Origin: Talinum fruticosum
Lineage: Eukaryota; Streptophyta; Magnoliopsida; Caryophyllales; Talinaceae
NCBI GenBank assembly: GCA_021018815.1
Contig: JAITYX010000052.1
Coordinates: 1,664,501-1,728,500 of the forward strand
DNA length: 64,000 nt
Direction: 5' to 3'
Shown: piece after piece, positions 1-11,100 of the stretch
Numbering within the stretch: the first letter of the stretch is position 1
Layout of the letters: each line of letters starts with the position of its first letter
Notes under the pieces: generated by a model
What the model was told of the DNA's origin: nothing
Database searches by the model: none
What the model saw: the letters and a program-made list of their open reading frames with translations, nothing else
Translations under genes and position numbers: made by a program

Positions 1-489
1 TTATGAGGGAATATTAAAAAAATATAAAATTTAGTAAAAGTGACTTGATAAAATTAGGTTATATTTTCATTTTTTGCACAATTAAGAGTAATAGGGCATT
101 TAAAAAAAAAATAATAGTTCGCATTGGCCTACTTAGGCTTGTTACCATGAAAAACTTAGACCACATATAGTAAGAGCAAATCGACCCGGCAATCGGATCA
201 TTCGGATCGATTTCGATTTTGGTTAGTTCGTTCCGGATCATGTTCGGATCGTTACAATTCAATTAAGTTTCTGGTTGGGTCAGGTTCATGTCGGTCGATT
301 TTGGATTAGCTTATATTTGGTTCAATAAGCTTATCTTGTAGAAACGAAACACTTTAGTGAGAAATATTCAAATTATATTCGGATCATCTCAATTTAATTG
401 TTAAAATATCGGGTCGAGTTGGATTCAAGTTGGGTAGGGTCGGTTTTGCCAGGAGCAAATTTGCATACTCGACAAGGCAGATTTGTTGG
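1..489. other. AT-rich intergenic sequence, no gene seen
   Basis: No coding sequence is recognisable on either strand. Between about 180 and 440 the sequence is unusually rich in degenerate TCGGATC, GGGTCGAG and GGGTCGG words. Similar low-complexity stretches occur near 36930-37110, 43200-43480 and 61280-61520, so these may be decayed members of one dispersed repeat. Short open frames here have no family signature. Confidence 0.4.
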
Positions 490-1269
490 TGGACGCCATA
501 TCATTTTACTTATTATCAAAAAGTTGTAGGAGTTATCAGGCCAAATTATATGTCGAATATAAAATTAAGAGATAAATGTTTGTATGTATCGTATACCATA
601 TACATTAACATTTGTTGTATCAATTCATTTAAATTCTCATGCCAAAATTACAATCACATAATATTGACATGTTACTTTTAACTTATTATAAGTTTATTAT
701 TGATTGATACTGATGAGTGTTGATTAATACTGAATATATAGGAAATTATAATTAGAAAACATGATCAAGTGGTGATTTCACCACAAAAAGTGACTTGTTT
801 CAATAGAAATCTAGTGAAAAATTATATTTTCTATTGGTAAAAGATCATATTTGCAACATATTCATCTATATGTTGGTATAAAAGTTTGAACACTTTGGCG
901 TCTAAATCGATGCCAATAATTACAAGATAAATAAAGAATTTGTTAGTATTGTTGTTATTCTCAACAAATGAAAACTAATATATTGGTGTTGTTACTACAT
1001 TATTAGCAGTCCAATTATTTATTGGTATTGGATTACATTAACAACAATATTATATAAAAAAATTTATGTTGGTATTAGATCTTATTGGGAAAAATAAAAT
1101 AACAATTAAAAAATAAAATCATCAATTATTACTCAACACAAATCTACGAGCAATTTTGTTAGAATTAATTTTAATAGTTGTTTCATCAACAATATTGCAG
1201 CTATATGTTTTAAATATGTGACTGGAAAGGTCATATGTTACAATGGTTCATCTTCCATTCTTTTATCGG

Positions 1270-1520
1270 ATGAGCCTTCATTCTGAATTACATGAACTAA
1301 TTAAAGTTGGATATGAGATTATTTAAATTAAATGTGATAGTAAAATTATTTTGACACAATTAAGGGAAACATCCAGTTTATTATGACAAGTTCACTTCAT
1401 CATCAACAATATCATCTACTTTATCGGTAATGCCTTTAAGATGATGATACATCATATTTTAGGGCCACTGCAAATTGGTTAGAACTTTTTGGCCACTTTT
1501 TTTCTTCATTAGTTTTTTTA
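1270..1520 (+). pseudogene. Decayed LINE RNase H fragment
   Basis: With several stops and frameshifts, the plus strand reads like the end of a plant L1-type ORF2 RNase H domain. A 'CDSKI' stretch (about 1331-1345) is followed by 'QVHFIINNI' (about 1385-1411) and a GNA-like segment, then 'ANW' near 1470, which resembles the usual 'ANQ-ADWLA' end of this domain. The closest comparison in the window is the clearer LINE remnant at 57240-57770. It is non-functional. Assignment rests on motif order only. Confidence 0.4.
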
Positions 1521-2779
1521 CATGTAGCTCATCACCATTTTTATTCTTTTATTTTATTTGCTTAAATTTCTTGTTTATATTTATTCTTTCGTAAAAACAA
1601 TTTGCCAAACTTCATCCTAAGGGTAATAGATAAGGAATATCAAGGCATGTTCAAAATTACATAAAAAAAATATAAATAACAAATATAGTAGAAACAAAAA
1701 AACGAATATAAATGAATAAAAAGATTAATAGAAAAGAACACAAACGAATAGAAACAAATATTAACCAATAGAAACGAACAGAAAACAGAAATATATGATG
1801 ATTTTTATATAATTTAAAAAATCCCTCAAGATCTTATTTTACAAAGAAACTTATCTAATTAATCTAAATTTTTCTTCCAATAGAATCTTTTTAATCTAAT
1901 TTAATAAGAGAAAAGAATTAATAAACGGTATAACTTCCTACTATTTACCATCTCCTACCTTCACCGCTCCACAAATACTTCTTAGCCACACCTGCCCAGT
2001 GCCAAGATTTACCAGCAACCACACTGCCACCACGGTGCTTCCATAGTCGCCAACAGACCTTAGGTTCAGTTCCCCAACAACCCATGATGATCATGATGAC
2101 TGGCAATGCTTAGTCCTGGACTAAATTTCTCTCTCCTCCCCGTACCTGATCTCCTCTGCCTTCAAAATTACCCCTTAACAAAAGTTATGAATTCCATCAC
2201 AACATGGCCACTTTTATATAATTTTATGAAGATGTTTTGCTCTACCACGAACTTAGTTCTACCCATAGCTTCATCCCTAATTTCATGAGTTCACTTTCTA
2301 ATTCATCTAAAATGATATGTTGGCGTCCAATTGGATAGAAAACTAGGCGCATGCTTTATAAATGTGAAAATTACTAATGGGTAAAACTCTTAAAGCAAAG
2401 AACTATGCTAAACAAAATTTTTAAAAAATTGGAAAAAAATATAAAATTCAAGAATAGCAATTGAGGCCATGGATGATTCTCGGGATTATGAGAATGATTT
2501 AATTAAGCAACTAAGTATTTCATTTAGAATTAAATATTGGGTAGATTTTTAATAAGAAAATGTAAAATTAATTTGATAAGATTTCTATATAATAGGATAT
2601 GGATACCTCTTATACATCATCCTGAGGACGACATTAAAAAAATCGGTCAAAAAATAAAATAATTTAACAATAATAGTAAATAAATAAATATTATAAACTT
2701 TTATATAAGATTTTTCATGTTATTAATTGCGATAAGACGTCAATTAAAATGAAAGGGATGTGGTAATTTCTATAAGAGA
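1521..2779. other. Intergenic, no gene seen
   Basis: AT-rich sequence without a supported gene. At about 1690-1790 there is a loose array of AAACGAATA/GAAACGAA words. Its reverse complement resembles the TTCGTTTATG-type array at 61130-61215, so both may come from one dispersed repeat family. Short open frames, such as that at 2106-2288, match nothing I recognise. Confidence 0.4.
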
Positions 2780-2905
2780 GTGTAGTATTGGGAGTGGTTG
2801 GTTGGCGTAGGTGGAAGGAGAAGCTGAGCAAGTAATTGTGAAATTGGTGCAATTGAGGATGGACATCATTTATTCCTCTGCTACTTATTACACATTAACT
2901 GCTGG

Positions 2906-3347
2906 AAGTTTTTCTTGGTCCATGAAATATCGTAAAAAAATAAATAAATAAAAAAGGACACAAACCACGGTTGTAGAAATATAATATCTATTAATAACAA
3001 AGTGATAAAGGAAGAATTTATGGGATGAAGTGGAAAGCGGAACAACCAACAAGGAAAAATCTAATGGGAACAATCAGAAAGAGAATTATCTTGGACAAAG
3101 AAAAGATTGGAGGGCATTTTGATAAACTTTTTTCTTCTTATATTAAGTATGAGTGTTATGTCAATTTAGATATCGACAAGGAATTGATAAGGGAGGGATA
3201 GATGTATATTTGTTTATATTCCCATTACTAGCCCTGTCATGATTAGTATGTTTATGTTTCTATCTCTTTTGTCAAAAAAATTGTTAGAAATTGAGTAAAT
3301 ATACGAGGCAATAATTGAGGATGCTAATATGCATCTTCTATATCTTC
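2906..3347. other. Intergenic within duplication copy A
   Basis: About 380 bp here (2906-3285) have no counterpart in copy B, where the matching blocks at 21130 and 21137 are nearly contiguous. It is therefore probably an insertion in copy A or a deletion in copy B. No coding or transposon signature was recognised. Confidence 0.4.
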
Positions 3348-3431
3348 CATATTCATTGAAAACTAGGGATTTAGATGACAACTAGCAACTTTCAATCTCC
3401 ACCCTCCATTTATAATCTTATGGTTGAGATT

Positions 3432-3704
3432 TGTTGAGAATAAAGAAGAAAAAACAGAAAGGGAATTGGAAAATGGAACTCCTGATGCATTGACTTCCAC
3501 TGAAGAAAAGCCTATTATATAGGCATACAAAAAACAAACTATGCTAGAAATAAGCAACTAACAAACTGGCATGAAAACATAAATCTACTAACCTGATAAT
3601 GCTCAACTAACCTGATAATGCTCAACTAAAAATCATTGCCTCAGTAAACTAACAAACTGAAAAAACAGAAAAATCAAGAAGATATCTTTGAAGCATTTTC
3701 TTCA
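3432..3704 (-). repeat. 3' LTR of the inverted copia element
   Basis: Read on the minus strand, it begins TGAAGAAAATG directly after the polypurine tract GCAAGGGGGAG and ends CTCAACA, so it has TG...CA ends and a length of about 273 bp. A TATA-like CTATATAATAGG (minus strand, near 3517-3528) lies about 90 bp from the LTR end, as expected for the U3/R boundary. A short tandem duplication, CTAACCTGATAATGCTCAA, occurs twice near 3590-3630. The partner 5' LTR is not present. Confidence 0.55.
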
Positions 3705-3718
3705 CTCCCCCTTGCTTC
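3705..3718 (-). other. Copia polypurine tract
   Basis: On the minus strand the sequence AAGCAAGGGGGAG sits immediately upstream of the LTR start at 3704. This is the standard plus-strand primer position of Ty1/copia elements and fixes the orientation of the RT/RNase H piece as minus. Confidence 0.55.
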
Positions 3719-3719
3719 A

Positions 3720-5455
3720 AAGTCTGTTACTCCCAACTTCACTCTGAATTACTCATGTTTGCATGGAGAAAGAGACTTGGTCAAAATATCTCGCAACTTG
3801 CCGATTCGTTCCATAATGCTTTAGCTAAACATCTCCCTTCGTAATTAAGTCTCGAATGAAATGATAATGAATGTCTATATGTTTTATGCGACTATGAAAT
3901 GCTGGCACTACTATAACTGACCTATTGTCACAGTATATATTTGTTGCACCAACTTGTTCTTAACCAAAACCTGCAAGTATCTTCTTTAGCCAAGTTGCTT
4001 GACAAGCTAAAGAGGTTGTTGCCATGTATTCAACTTCCGAGGAAGATAAAGCCATTGTATCCTATTTCTTCGAACTCCAAGAAATTGCACCAGACCCAAG
4101 GAAGAAAACTTGACCCGAAGTACTCTTCCGATCATCCAAAGATCATGCGTAGTCACTATCTCGTAAACCCATACAATATGAAATTATCAATATTACTTGT
4201 ACCAGAATGTGCTATGTCAGGTCGAGTATGTGACAGATAGTTGAGTCCACCTACAATGCTTTGGAAGTGTCTCACACTAACTTTCCCAGTCCCATCTTCA
4301 GCCCTCAAAGCCTCTTCAATATTCATGGGAGTATTTGTTGTTTTACAGCCCAACATGTTGAACCTCTTCAGAAGATCCATGGTATATTTTTACAAGAGAT
4401 AAAAATGCCATTTACACCTTGCTTCACTTCAAGCCCAAGAAAAAAATGTAATCCCAAATTGGTCATCTCAAATGTTTTCATCATGCAAGACTTAAATTCA
4501 ACAATAACAGATTCAGAAGAACGCATATATATTATGTCATCGACATAAAAACATACTACTAACAAATCACTTTCACCTTGTCTTTTAAAGTAAAGAGTAG
4601 GTTCATTTGCACTTCGTTCAAAACCACTCTCAGCAAAATGGTTGTCAATTTTCTTTTACCATGCACGTGGAGCCTGTTTAAGCTCGTACAAAGTCTTCTT
4701 TAACTTATAGACTTTGTTCTGTTCACCACTACTTAATCTTTCAGGTTGCATAACGAACACCTCCTGATTTAGTTCTCCATTTAAAAAAGGAAAATTTAAC
4801 ATCAAACTGAAACACATGCCATGTAAATTGGGCAGAAGAGTGCAAGAAAAATTCTTACATTTTCAAAATGAGCCATTGGGGATAATGTTTCGTCAAAGTC
4901 AACACCTTGTTGCTGAGCATATCCTTTTGCAACCAATCGGGCCTTGTGTTTTTGAATTGCCCCATCAATATTATATTTGGTACAAAACACCCATTTCATA
5001 CCAATAGAATTTTTTCCTTCTGGCAAATCCACCAAATCCCAAGTCATTTTTTTTGAATAGCCAATAACTCTTCCTCCGTAGCTTCGCACCATACAGGTTC
5101 TTTCTCAGCATATTCAAAGTATATAAGATCTGTAACAAGCAAGCAAAAGAAAAAGATGAATTATCAATGTTAGCATATCTGGGATTCAACTTCCTCTCCC
5201 TTGTTGATCTTCGCAACAAAATTGGCTCCTGATTAAGAGGCTCTTCGTTGACTTAATCCAATTAGTGTTTGGTGCTTTTATAGGTGAGGCAGGAAGAGAA
5301 TGTGCAGGGGGAGGTTAGAGGGAACTAGTAGGTGATCTTGCTGGTGAGTCATTTGGATGATATAAGACAAGATCATCTTCAGCCCATGACTGACTTTTGT
5401 TACCTGTCTATTCCCAGGTTGCTGTTTCATTGAAGAATAACATTCAAGAATAACA
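3720..5455 (-). pseudogene. Ty1/copia pol remnant: reverse transcriptase and RNase H
   Basis: Minus-strand segments, broken by stops and frameshifts, give copia pol domains in order. A spacer near 5440-5230 ends in 'LRRSTRERK'. The reverse transcriptase follows ('GMKWVF', 'KHKARLVAKGYAQQQGVDF', about 5020-4870), with the catalytic YVDD-type box ('CFYVDDIIYM', about 4550-4525). The thumb region 'NTPMN' and 'HTRPDIA' lies at 4380-4190. RNase H ('DDRKSTSGQVFFLGSG', 'ALSSSEVEYMA', 'HSRIKHIDI') lies at about 4150-3840. Part of the fingers region is missing. Non-functional. Confidence 0.8.
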
Positions 5456-6688
5456 TTCCCAGGTTGCTGGTGACTTTTGTTACTTTTGTTACCAATTCAA
5501 GAGTAACATTCAATGTCGTTATTGCAAGAAATTTGGTCACAAAGAAGCATAATGTTGGATCAAACAGAGAGACGAGTCAAAGGAAGCCAACTTTGTAAGG
5601 GAATGTTGTCCAAGAAAATAACTTGTTTATGACTCAATCTTTTCCCAATAAGGACTCCAACGATACCTGGTTTTTGGACAGCAGATGTTCGAATAATATG
5701 ACAGGAAGAAAGACTCTATTCAGGGAAATCAACGAGTCCTAGAAAAGTGATGTTCAACTCGGAGTTGACAAGCAAATGAAAGTTGAAGGGTTAGGTACAA
5801 TGTCCATGATCTCTTATGGTAATGTTAAATTGCTTCATGATGTGCAAGTTCCTAGTTTAGCTCATAATTTGCTAAGTGTAGGGCAGATGATAGAAATGGG
5901 TTATTCCATTTATTTGATGATAGTGTCTGCTCTATTTTTGATAAGAAGTCAAGGGAAAAAGTAGCCAATATTTCTATGACAAAAAACAGAATGTTTCCCT
6001 CAAAATTTCAAATGTTAAAGAATTGTTCCTTTGTTGCTAAAATCAATGAATCCAATCTGTGGCATTTTCGATATGTACACCTGCATGTGAATGGGTTGAA
6101 ATCGTTGGCTGAAAAGAATATGGTTATTATTTTGCCAAAAGCGAATGAGCTTGATTTTTGTGAAGGGTGTGTATATGGAAAGCAAACTAAAAATTCATTC
6201 CCTGTAAACAAGGCTTGGAGAGCTTCAAAGTGCCTTAACTAATACATACCGATGTTTATGGTCTAATGAGTATTGAGTCCTTGGGAGTTAGTCAGTATTT
6301 TTTTCTGTTTACCAATGATTATAATAGGATGAGTTGGGTTTTTTCTTGAAATTCAAATTAGAAACATTTGAAAGTTTCAAGAAGTTCAAGGAACTAGTGG
6401 ACAAGGAAATTAAAACCTTGCATTTCATCGGGAAGGTGAATTTATCTCTAATGAGTTTGCTATTTTTGTGACAAAAATGGAATTCATAGGGAATTGACAG
6501 CACCATATACACCAGAGCAAAATGGTGTGGTTGAGCGCAAGAGTCAAACGGTGGTTGAAATGACTCGGAGTATGTTGAATGCATCAAATCTTTCAAAGAA
6601 ATTTTGGGCAGAAGCAGTGACTATAGTTGTGTACATTCTAAACATTTCACCAACTAAAGATGTCATGAATCAAACCCCGTATGAAGCT
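5456..6688 (+). pseudogene. Ty1/copia gag-protease-integrase remnant, inverted relative to its RT half
   Basis: The plus strand encodes a gag zinc knuckle ('CRYCKKFGHKEA', about 5517-5555, with the last Cys after a stop). A protease remnant follows ('WFLDSR', about 5670-5690; the family has DSG or DSA), then 'VPSLAHNLLSVGQM' (5848-5889) and the GAG-pre-integrase segment ('LWHFRYVHLH', 'CEGCVYGKQ', about 6055-6185). The integrase core lies at about 6240-6690 and includes 'APYTPEQNGVVERK'. It stops abruptly after 'NQTPYEA', where the foldback arm resumes. Its domains complement those of the minus-strand piece at 3720-5455 without overlap, so both probably come from one element. Confidence 0.75.
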
Positions 6689-7436
6689 GATTTACTCATT
6701 CACCCCACTCCACCCTATTTTTTCCTCCTTGTTTTGGTAGTACTCGGCGTCGCGGAGCGCCACTATTACCGGACAACCAATATGTCGTCGAAACTCTGGT
6801 GGGTTTGTGGGATATTTCCAAAAACCTCCATTTTTTCTGGTATGGTGGCCACCATGGATTTTGTTGGCGGAGGGAAAGTGTCGTTCGAAGCTTGTTGTCC
6901 TTCAGCGAAGCCCATGGTGGTTGTCGTTAGCCTGAGAACCACAGCGGCCAGCACCATCCCAATGACATTTTCCGGCAAATTGGTGATTGACACAGAGGAG
7001 AGAGAAAAGGCCCCTTGAATGGGGTTCACCATGCCCTGTTTTAGGGTTTTCGACTATTCCGCCGAAAATATCGGTCGGCAAATGTCAGCTGAAATTCGGA
7101 GGTTGACTTTGCCGCCCGAATAGTGGAAAACCCCTAATAAAGGGCATGGTGAACCCTATCAAGGGGAGTCTTTTCTCTCTCTTTCACGTCAACCACCAAT
7201 TTGTCGATATTTTCATCAACATTGGTTGTCCGTCGACGGTAGCGGTCCGGCGACGGTAATAGTCCAGACGACATTGACTATCATCAAGAAAAGGAGAGGG
7301 AAAATGGAGAGTGGGGCTGAATGAGTGAATTAGTGGATAGAAGTTGGGGTTTAATCTTGGCTATTAGATTATAAATGAAGGGTAGAGATTGAAAGTTCAT
7401 ATTTCTCATCCGAACCCCTAGATATCAATGGATATG

Positions 7437-7437
7437 T

Positions 7438-7501
<64 letters not shown>
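7437..7501. repeat. Compound (CT)n(AT)n(AC)n microsatellite
   Basis: A CT run to about 7450 is followed by an AT run to about 7484 and an AC run to about 7501, immediately outside the right end of the foldback element. Confidence 0.95.
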
Positions 7502-8284
7502 TACTAAGTGAGTGTTACTTTAGTGGTAATCACTTTACATTTTTATACTTTTCATCGGGGTTCGAGCATTGGTGAACCCTAGTGAAAACAATTTTCTTGT
7601 TAGGTGTGCAAGAAGTTGGGATGTGTTGTGGACTTGGGCTTAATATCCTATATATATTTTATTTTATTTTTTTCAATTCAATTATTTTTTCATTTAAGCT
7701 AAATTATTTTTAAAAAACTGCAGCATTTCAAATATGTAACAATTTAAAACAAAATGTTGACTAAATTATTTTTTGAGATTTTTTTAAGTCTTACATATTT
7801 ATGCATTAGTTATGGGTAATATATATATATATATATTAAGCTCCACGCATGTCTCCTTTGTTTTGATTGTTTGAGCTCAACTCCTTAGCTCTTTAATCAG
7901 CTCATTTAGACTTACCATGCTTATGAGCCCAAATTTTAGAAGTTTAAGCTCGACTCGGATATCGTAATATGAGTATGGATCAGACTTATTATAAGCTTGA
8001 CTTGGCAGGATTTTCAGCAAGCCAACTCATAATAAGGGCTCGCGAATCGGGTCACCTCATTTGCAGTTTACATCCACTATTCTTAATTTAAATAGTAGGT
8101 CTAGTTCGATAAAGATTGTTATTATTAAATATATATAATATATTGTGAAAAATATTAATTTTTTTTCTTAAAGTTATGTCATATCACTAGATTTATAAAC
8201 CTCCATTCCTATAAATATCATAAATTTTATAGCTGGTATACAGACGAATATCATTTTCGTATTATTAATTATTATAGGAAGATG
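7502..8284. other. Intergenic, no gene seen
   Basis: AT-rich with a short (AT)n tract at 7820-7836. Between 7855 and 8060 there is a run of GAGCTCAA/TTAAGCTCGA-type words, a pattern common in decayed plant repeats. No gene or intact element was recognised. Confidence 0.35.
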
Positions 8285-8752
8285 CACATGCCCAGGCAGG
8301 CTAGGTATGACAAATAATTGATAATACACCCACAACGTGGTGCATGGGGTTAGCTTCCATACGTTTCTCAATTTTTAATCTTGTTTTTTTATGGTGATCG
8401 ACTGAAGATTGGGCCTGATTTTACTTTTTCCTTTTTTTTGGGGGGACTTCTGGCCCATGAGAAAGAAGAAAAATAAATGCCGGATGAGCCACTTTATTTG
8501 TATTTAATGAATTTTTTAGATATTTCTGCAAAGTGAAATAATCCAGCAGCTGTTTCATCCTCGCTTTAACCAATGATTTGGGGTCCGACAGATCTCAAAA
8601 CGGTACCCCCTAGGTCTAACTCCGAGAAATTGAGATTTAATATCATCTAGGATTATTTTAAAACTCCATAATGTGTTTTAAAAACATAAATTTAAATATG
8701 AAAATTGGGTGAATTTACTAAAATCTAACTTAAGTGACTAAAATCTAACTTT

Positions 8753-8895
8753 AGTTGGCTGCTGGTTGTACTGCCCTTTGTCTTTTCGTCTGGCACGTTC
8801 CGTTCTCGAAGTATTTTGTCCGTGCTTACCATTCCTTATCCCGCAATGCGATTTTTCGAGTCTAAAATCTTCCATTAAATTCCACACATCCAATA
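8753..8895 (-). repeat. Truncated 3' LTR of the copia derivative
   Basis: About 143 bp match the start of the 5' LTR. Common words are CTTTTCGTC-GGCAC, TTCTCGAAGTATTT and ATTCCTTATCCC or its near form. On the minus strand it starts TATTGGATG (5' LTR: TGTTGGATG) after the tract CTCCAAGTGGAAGAT. Similarity stops at about 8753, where unrelated AT-rich DNA begins. Confidence 0.65.
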
Positions 8896-8910
8896 ATCTT
8901 CCACTTGGAG

Positions 8911-10563
8911 ATTAATGACTCACCTCCTTTGTTGTATCATTCTAGTTCACCGAAAGTTGACCTCTTTATCAAGAGAGAGCAACCGAGGCTTTGAACCACC
9001 TCACCATTTCGGCACCTTCACCTTGGACTAGCACCCTTACCCGGTGTCCCGCTATCCAAGCCCTTCTCAATCTCGTCTTCGTCATCACCCGACATGAACT
9101 CCCACTCGGATTGATCAACTTTTTCTATACATTCACCATGCAAAACTGGCTCACCACCATTAATCAACAAAACATAATAAAGAAATAATTTATACATTTG
9201 GGTTTTACCTCATGTTGACAATGTCACCTTCTTCATTATACGCAGTTCTTGTACTTTACCTTATGGAGCACTCGATAACCCGTTTGTAGACTCAACAAAC
9301 TTCGCGTCATCCTTACCAATTCCCGAACCCGTTCAAGTCTAACACCCCGTAGACTCCACTGGAACAATCCATCCCGACATTTGCAGCTACGTCACTACAC
9401 CTCCCGGTAGAGTATAATGAGCCGATTTAAACCCTTAACTACAACCAATGTCCCCTTAGCAATTTTCCAGCTTCCATTGCAAAACTTCGTTAGATATCCC
9501 GACTCATCTAACTAATTCACTGAAATCAAATTCTTAGTCAACCCCGGGATAAACCTAACTCCATGCAATGTCCAAAACCCCTACTTGAGGTTTTGATCCT
9601 CACATCCCCTCGCCTAGTATGTCCAAACTTTTCCCATTAGCAATAAACACCTTGCCAAAATTTTCCGCAACAAAATTGTGGAACAAGTTTCTACTAGACG
9701 TGGAATGAAACGATACCCCTGAATCCACTATCCATGATTCAATAGGACTTTTGCGCTCAACACAAGTGCATCGGCTAATTATGCTGAATGCAATGAATCC
9801 CGATCATCAAACTTTTTAGGATAATTTTTCTTAAAATGTCCCTTATCACCATAACCCCAACATACAACCTCCCTCGGGTTTTGGGACTCGACCCCTTGCT
9901 TTGGACTTTGACTAGCAATTTGTCACATGTTTCTCCCTACCCCTAACATGAAATGCACTTCCCGATGACTCCCCAAATCTTTCTTGCGAATTCTTTCAAT
10001 CAAGATTACATCCCGAACCTCCTACTTCAAGGCATTTGACCCCTTAACACTACTAACAACGAGACACTATGGTATCCCATAACTCGGTTAAGGACGACAA
10101 CAAAATTAACATCTTAATTTTGTCCTCAAAATTTATTTTCACCGAAGCAAGATTGAAAATAATCATATTAAACTCATTAATATGATCCAATACATTAGTG
10201 CCATCATGCATTTTTAGATCGAACAAACGACGCATAAGATATACCTTATTCATGGCTGAGGGTTTCTTATAAAAATTTGAACAATGCCTCGCAATGACCC
10301 CTTGGTCGTTTTTTGTTCCATCACATTTAGTGCCACGTTCGCACTAATGTCAATCTAATTGCCCCCAATGCTTGTCGATCGATCAACCTCCCAAACCTTT
10401 TGTTCCATTTCAGCGGGCTTCTCTCCGAGGGGTTGATACAAGTCCTTCTGGTACAACAAGTCCTCGATTTGTATTTTTCATAATGCAAAGTCTTTTCCAT
10501 CAAACCTCTCAATTTTCACCTTACCACTCTCCATGTTTGGTGTAATCTCTCAAATCTCACCAC
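8911..10563 (-). pseudogene. Copia gag and protease remnant
   Basis: The minus-strand gag starts near 10533 with MESGKVKIERFDGK and continues through 'NKVYLMRRLFDLKMHDG' and 'HINEFNMI' (10253-10150), the UBN2-type gag of plant copia elements. The zinc knuckle near 9865-9815 reads CWGYGDKGHFKKNY, so two of its Cys are now Tyr. Protease 'WIVDSGVSFHST' lies near 9742-9705, followed by 'VYPG' where the family has F-IPGLTKNL. Multiple stops follow, and similarity to pol fades by about 9230. Confidence 0.7.
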
Positions 10564-10577
10564 GCTCTAATACGACT
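10564..10577 (-). other. Degenerate primer-binding site (initiator Met tRNA)
   Basis: Next to the LTR end CCTAACA, the minus strand reads TCGTATTAGAGC. It differs at two or three positions from TGGTATCAGAGC, the complement of the initiator methionine tRNA 3' end used by plant copia elements. Confidence 0.55.
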
Positions 10578-11100
10578 TGTTAGGATTTGGAGCTCACTCA
10601 AATAAATAAAACAGGAAACAAGGAATAAAGAAATGAGCCACGAGATTTTTAACATGGAAAAACCCAAATTGGGAAAAAAAAACCATGAACGGATGCACTA
10701 GAAATCGAGTACCTTTTCAAGGAATTTACACTCAAGCTAACCTAGCTTACACCTTGTAATTTAACTACTTTGCTCAAGAATGGAGGATTACACTGGTTTT
10801 CATATCCATAAAATCAAGCTTAAACATACATTAACACGCATTAAACTGGAGAAATAACGTAAGAAAATGACTACAATCGAAGAAGCCGGCAGGCACCAGC
10901 TGGCACGAGTTGCCCTCGCAACCGACACAGGCCGAGTCGGCCAACACGGTCAGCCCGTGTTGGCTGCTGGCCATGCTGCCCTTCGTCTTTTCGTCCGGCA
11001 CACCACGTTCTCGAAGTATTTCGCTCGTTCTCGTCGTTCCTTATCCCACAACGCGATTTTTCTAGTTTGAAACCTTCCATTAGGCTCCATACATCCAACA
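10578..11100 (-). repeat. Complete 5' LTR of the copia derivative
   Basis: It spans 523 bp from TGTTGGATG (at 11100) to CCTAACA (at 10578) on the minus strand, with TG...CA ends. The part at 10870-11000 is GC-rich compared with its surroundings. Open frames here on either strand are fortuitous. Confidence 0.65.

Larger units (their letters stand above)
3348..7436. mobile_element. Foldback (palindromic) transposon split by a copia insertion
   Basis: The outer left arm (3348-3432) is the inverted, diverged copy of 7346-7436: both carry the words ATTATAAATG-AGGGT-GAGATTGAAAG on opposite strands. The inner left arm (6689-7064) pairs with 7085-7335. Shared complementary words include GGTTCACCATGCCCT, GGACAACCAAT and ACTCATTCA-CCCCACTC. 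Only about 20 bp separate the inner arms. Joining 3348-3432 to 6689-7064 gives one continuous left arm matching the right arm, so the copia sequence 3433-6688 was inserted into it. GATTT is present at both joins (3428-3432 and 6689-6693), as expected for a 5-bp target duplication. The inner left arm has about 150 bp (6815-6965) absent from the right arm. No transposase was seen. Confidence 0.6.
490..8550. repeat. Segmental duplication, copy A (interrupted)
   Basis: Blocks at about 490-650, 2780-2905, 3289-3310, 8300-8370 and 8385-8550 match, in the same order and orientation, blocks at about 18017-18170, 21003-21130, 21137-21160, 21420-21500 and 21950-22660. Shared wording includes TTGGCGTAGGTGG near 2803 and 21022 and CCGGATGAGCCA near 8480 and 22050. 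The copies are diverged and indel-rich, so the duplication is old. In copy A the foldback/copia complex (3348-7436) separates the 3.3-kb and 8.3-kb blocks. The left limit of similarity is near 480. Confidence 0.6.
8753..11100 (-). mobile_element. Truncated Ty1/copia retrotransposon with one complete LTR
   Basis: The minus-strand element runs 5' LTR (10578-11100), primer-binding site, gag, zinc knuckle, protease start, polypurine tract (8896-8910) and a truncated 3' LTR (8753-8895). The internal region is only about 1.7 kb, and integrase, RT and RNase H are absent. It is therefore a deletion derivative rather than a full element. Several former coding positions show G-to-A or C-to-T type changes. 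Confidence 0.75.
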
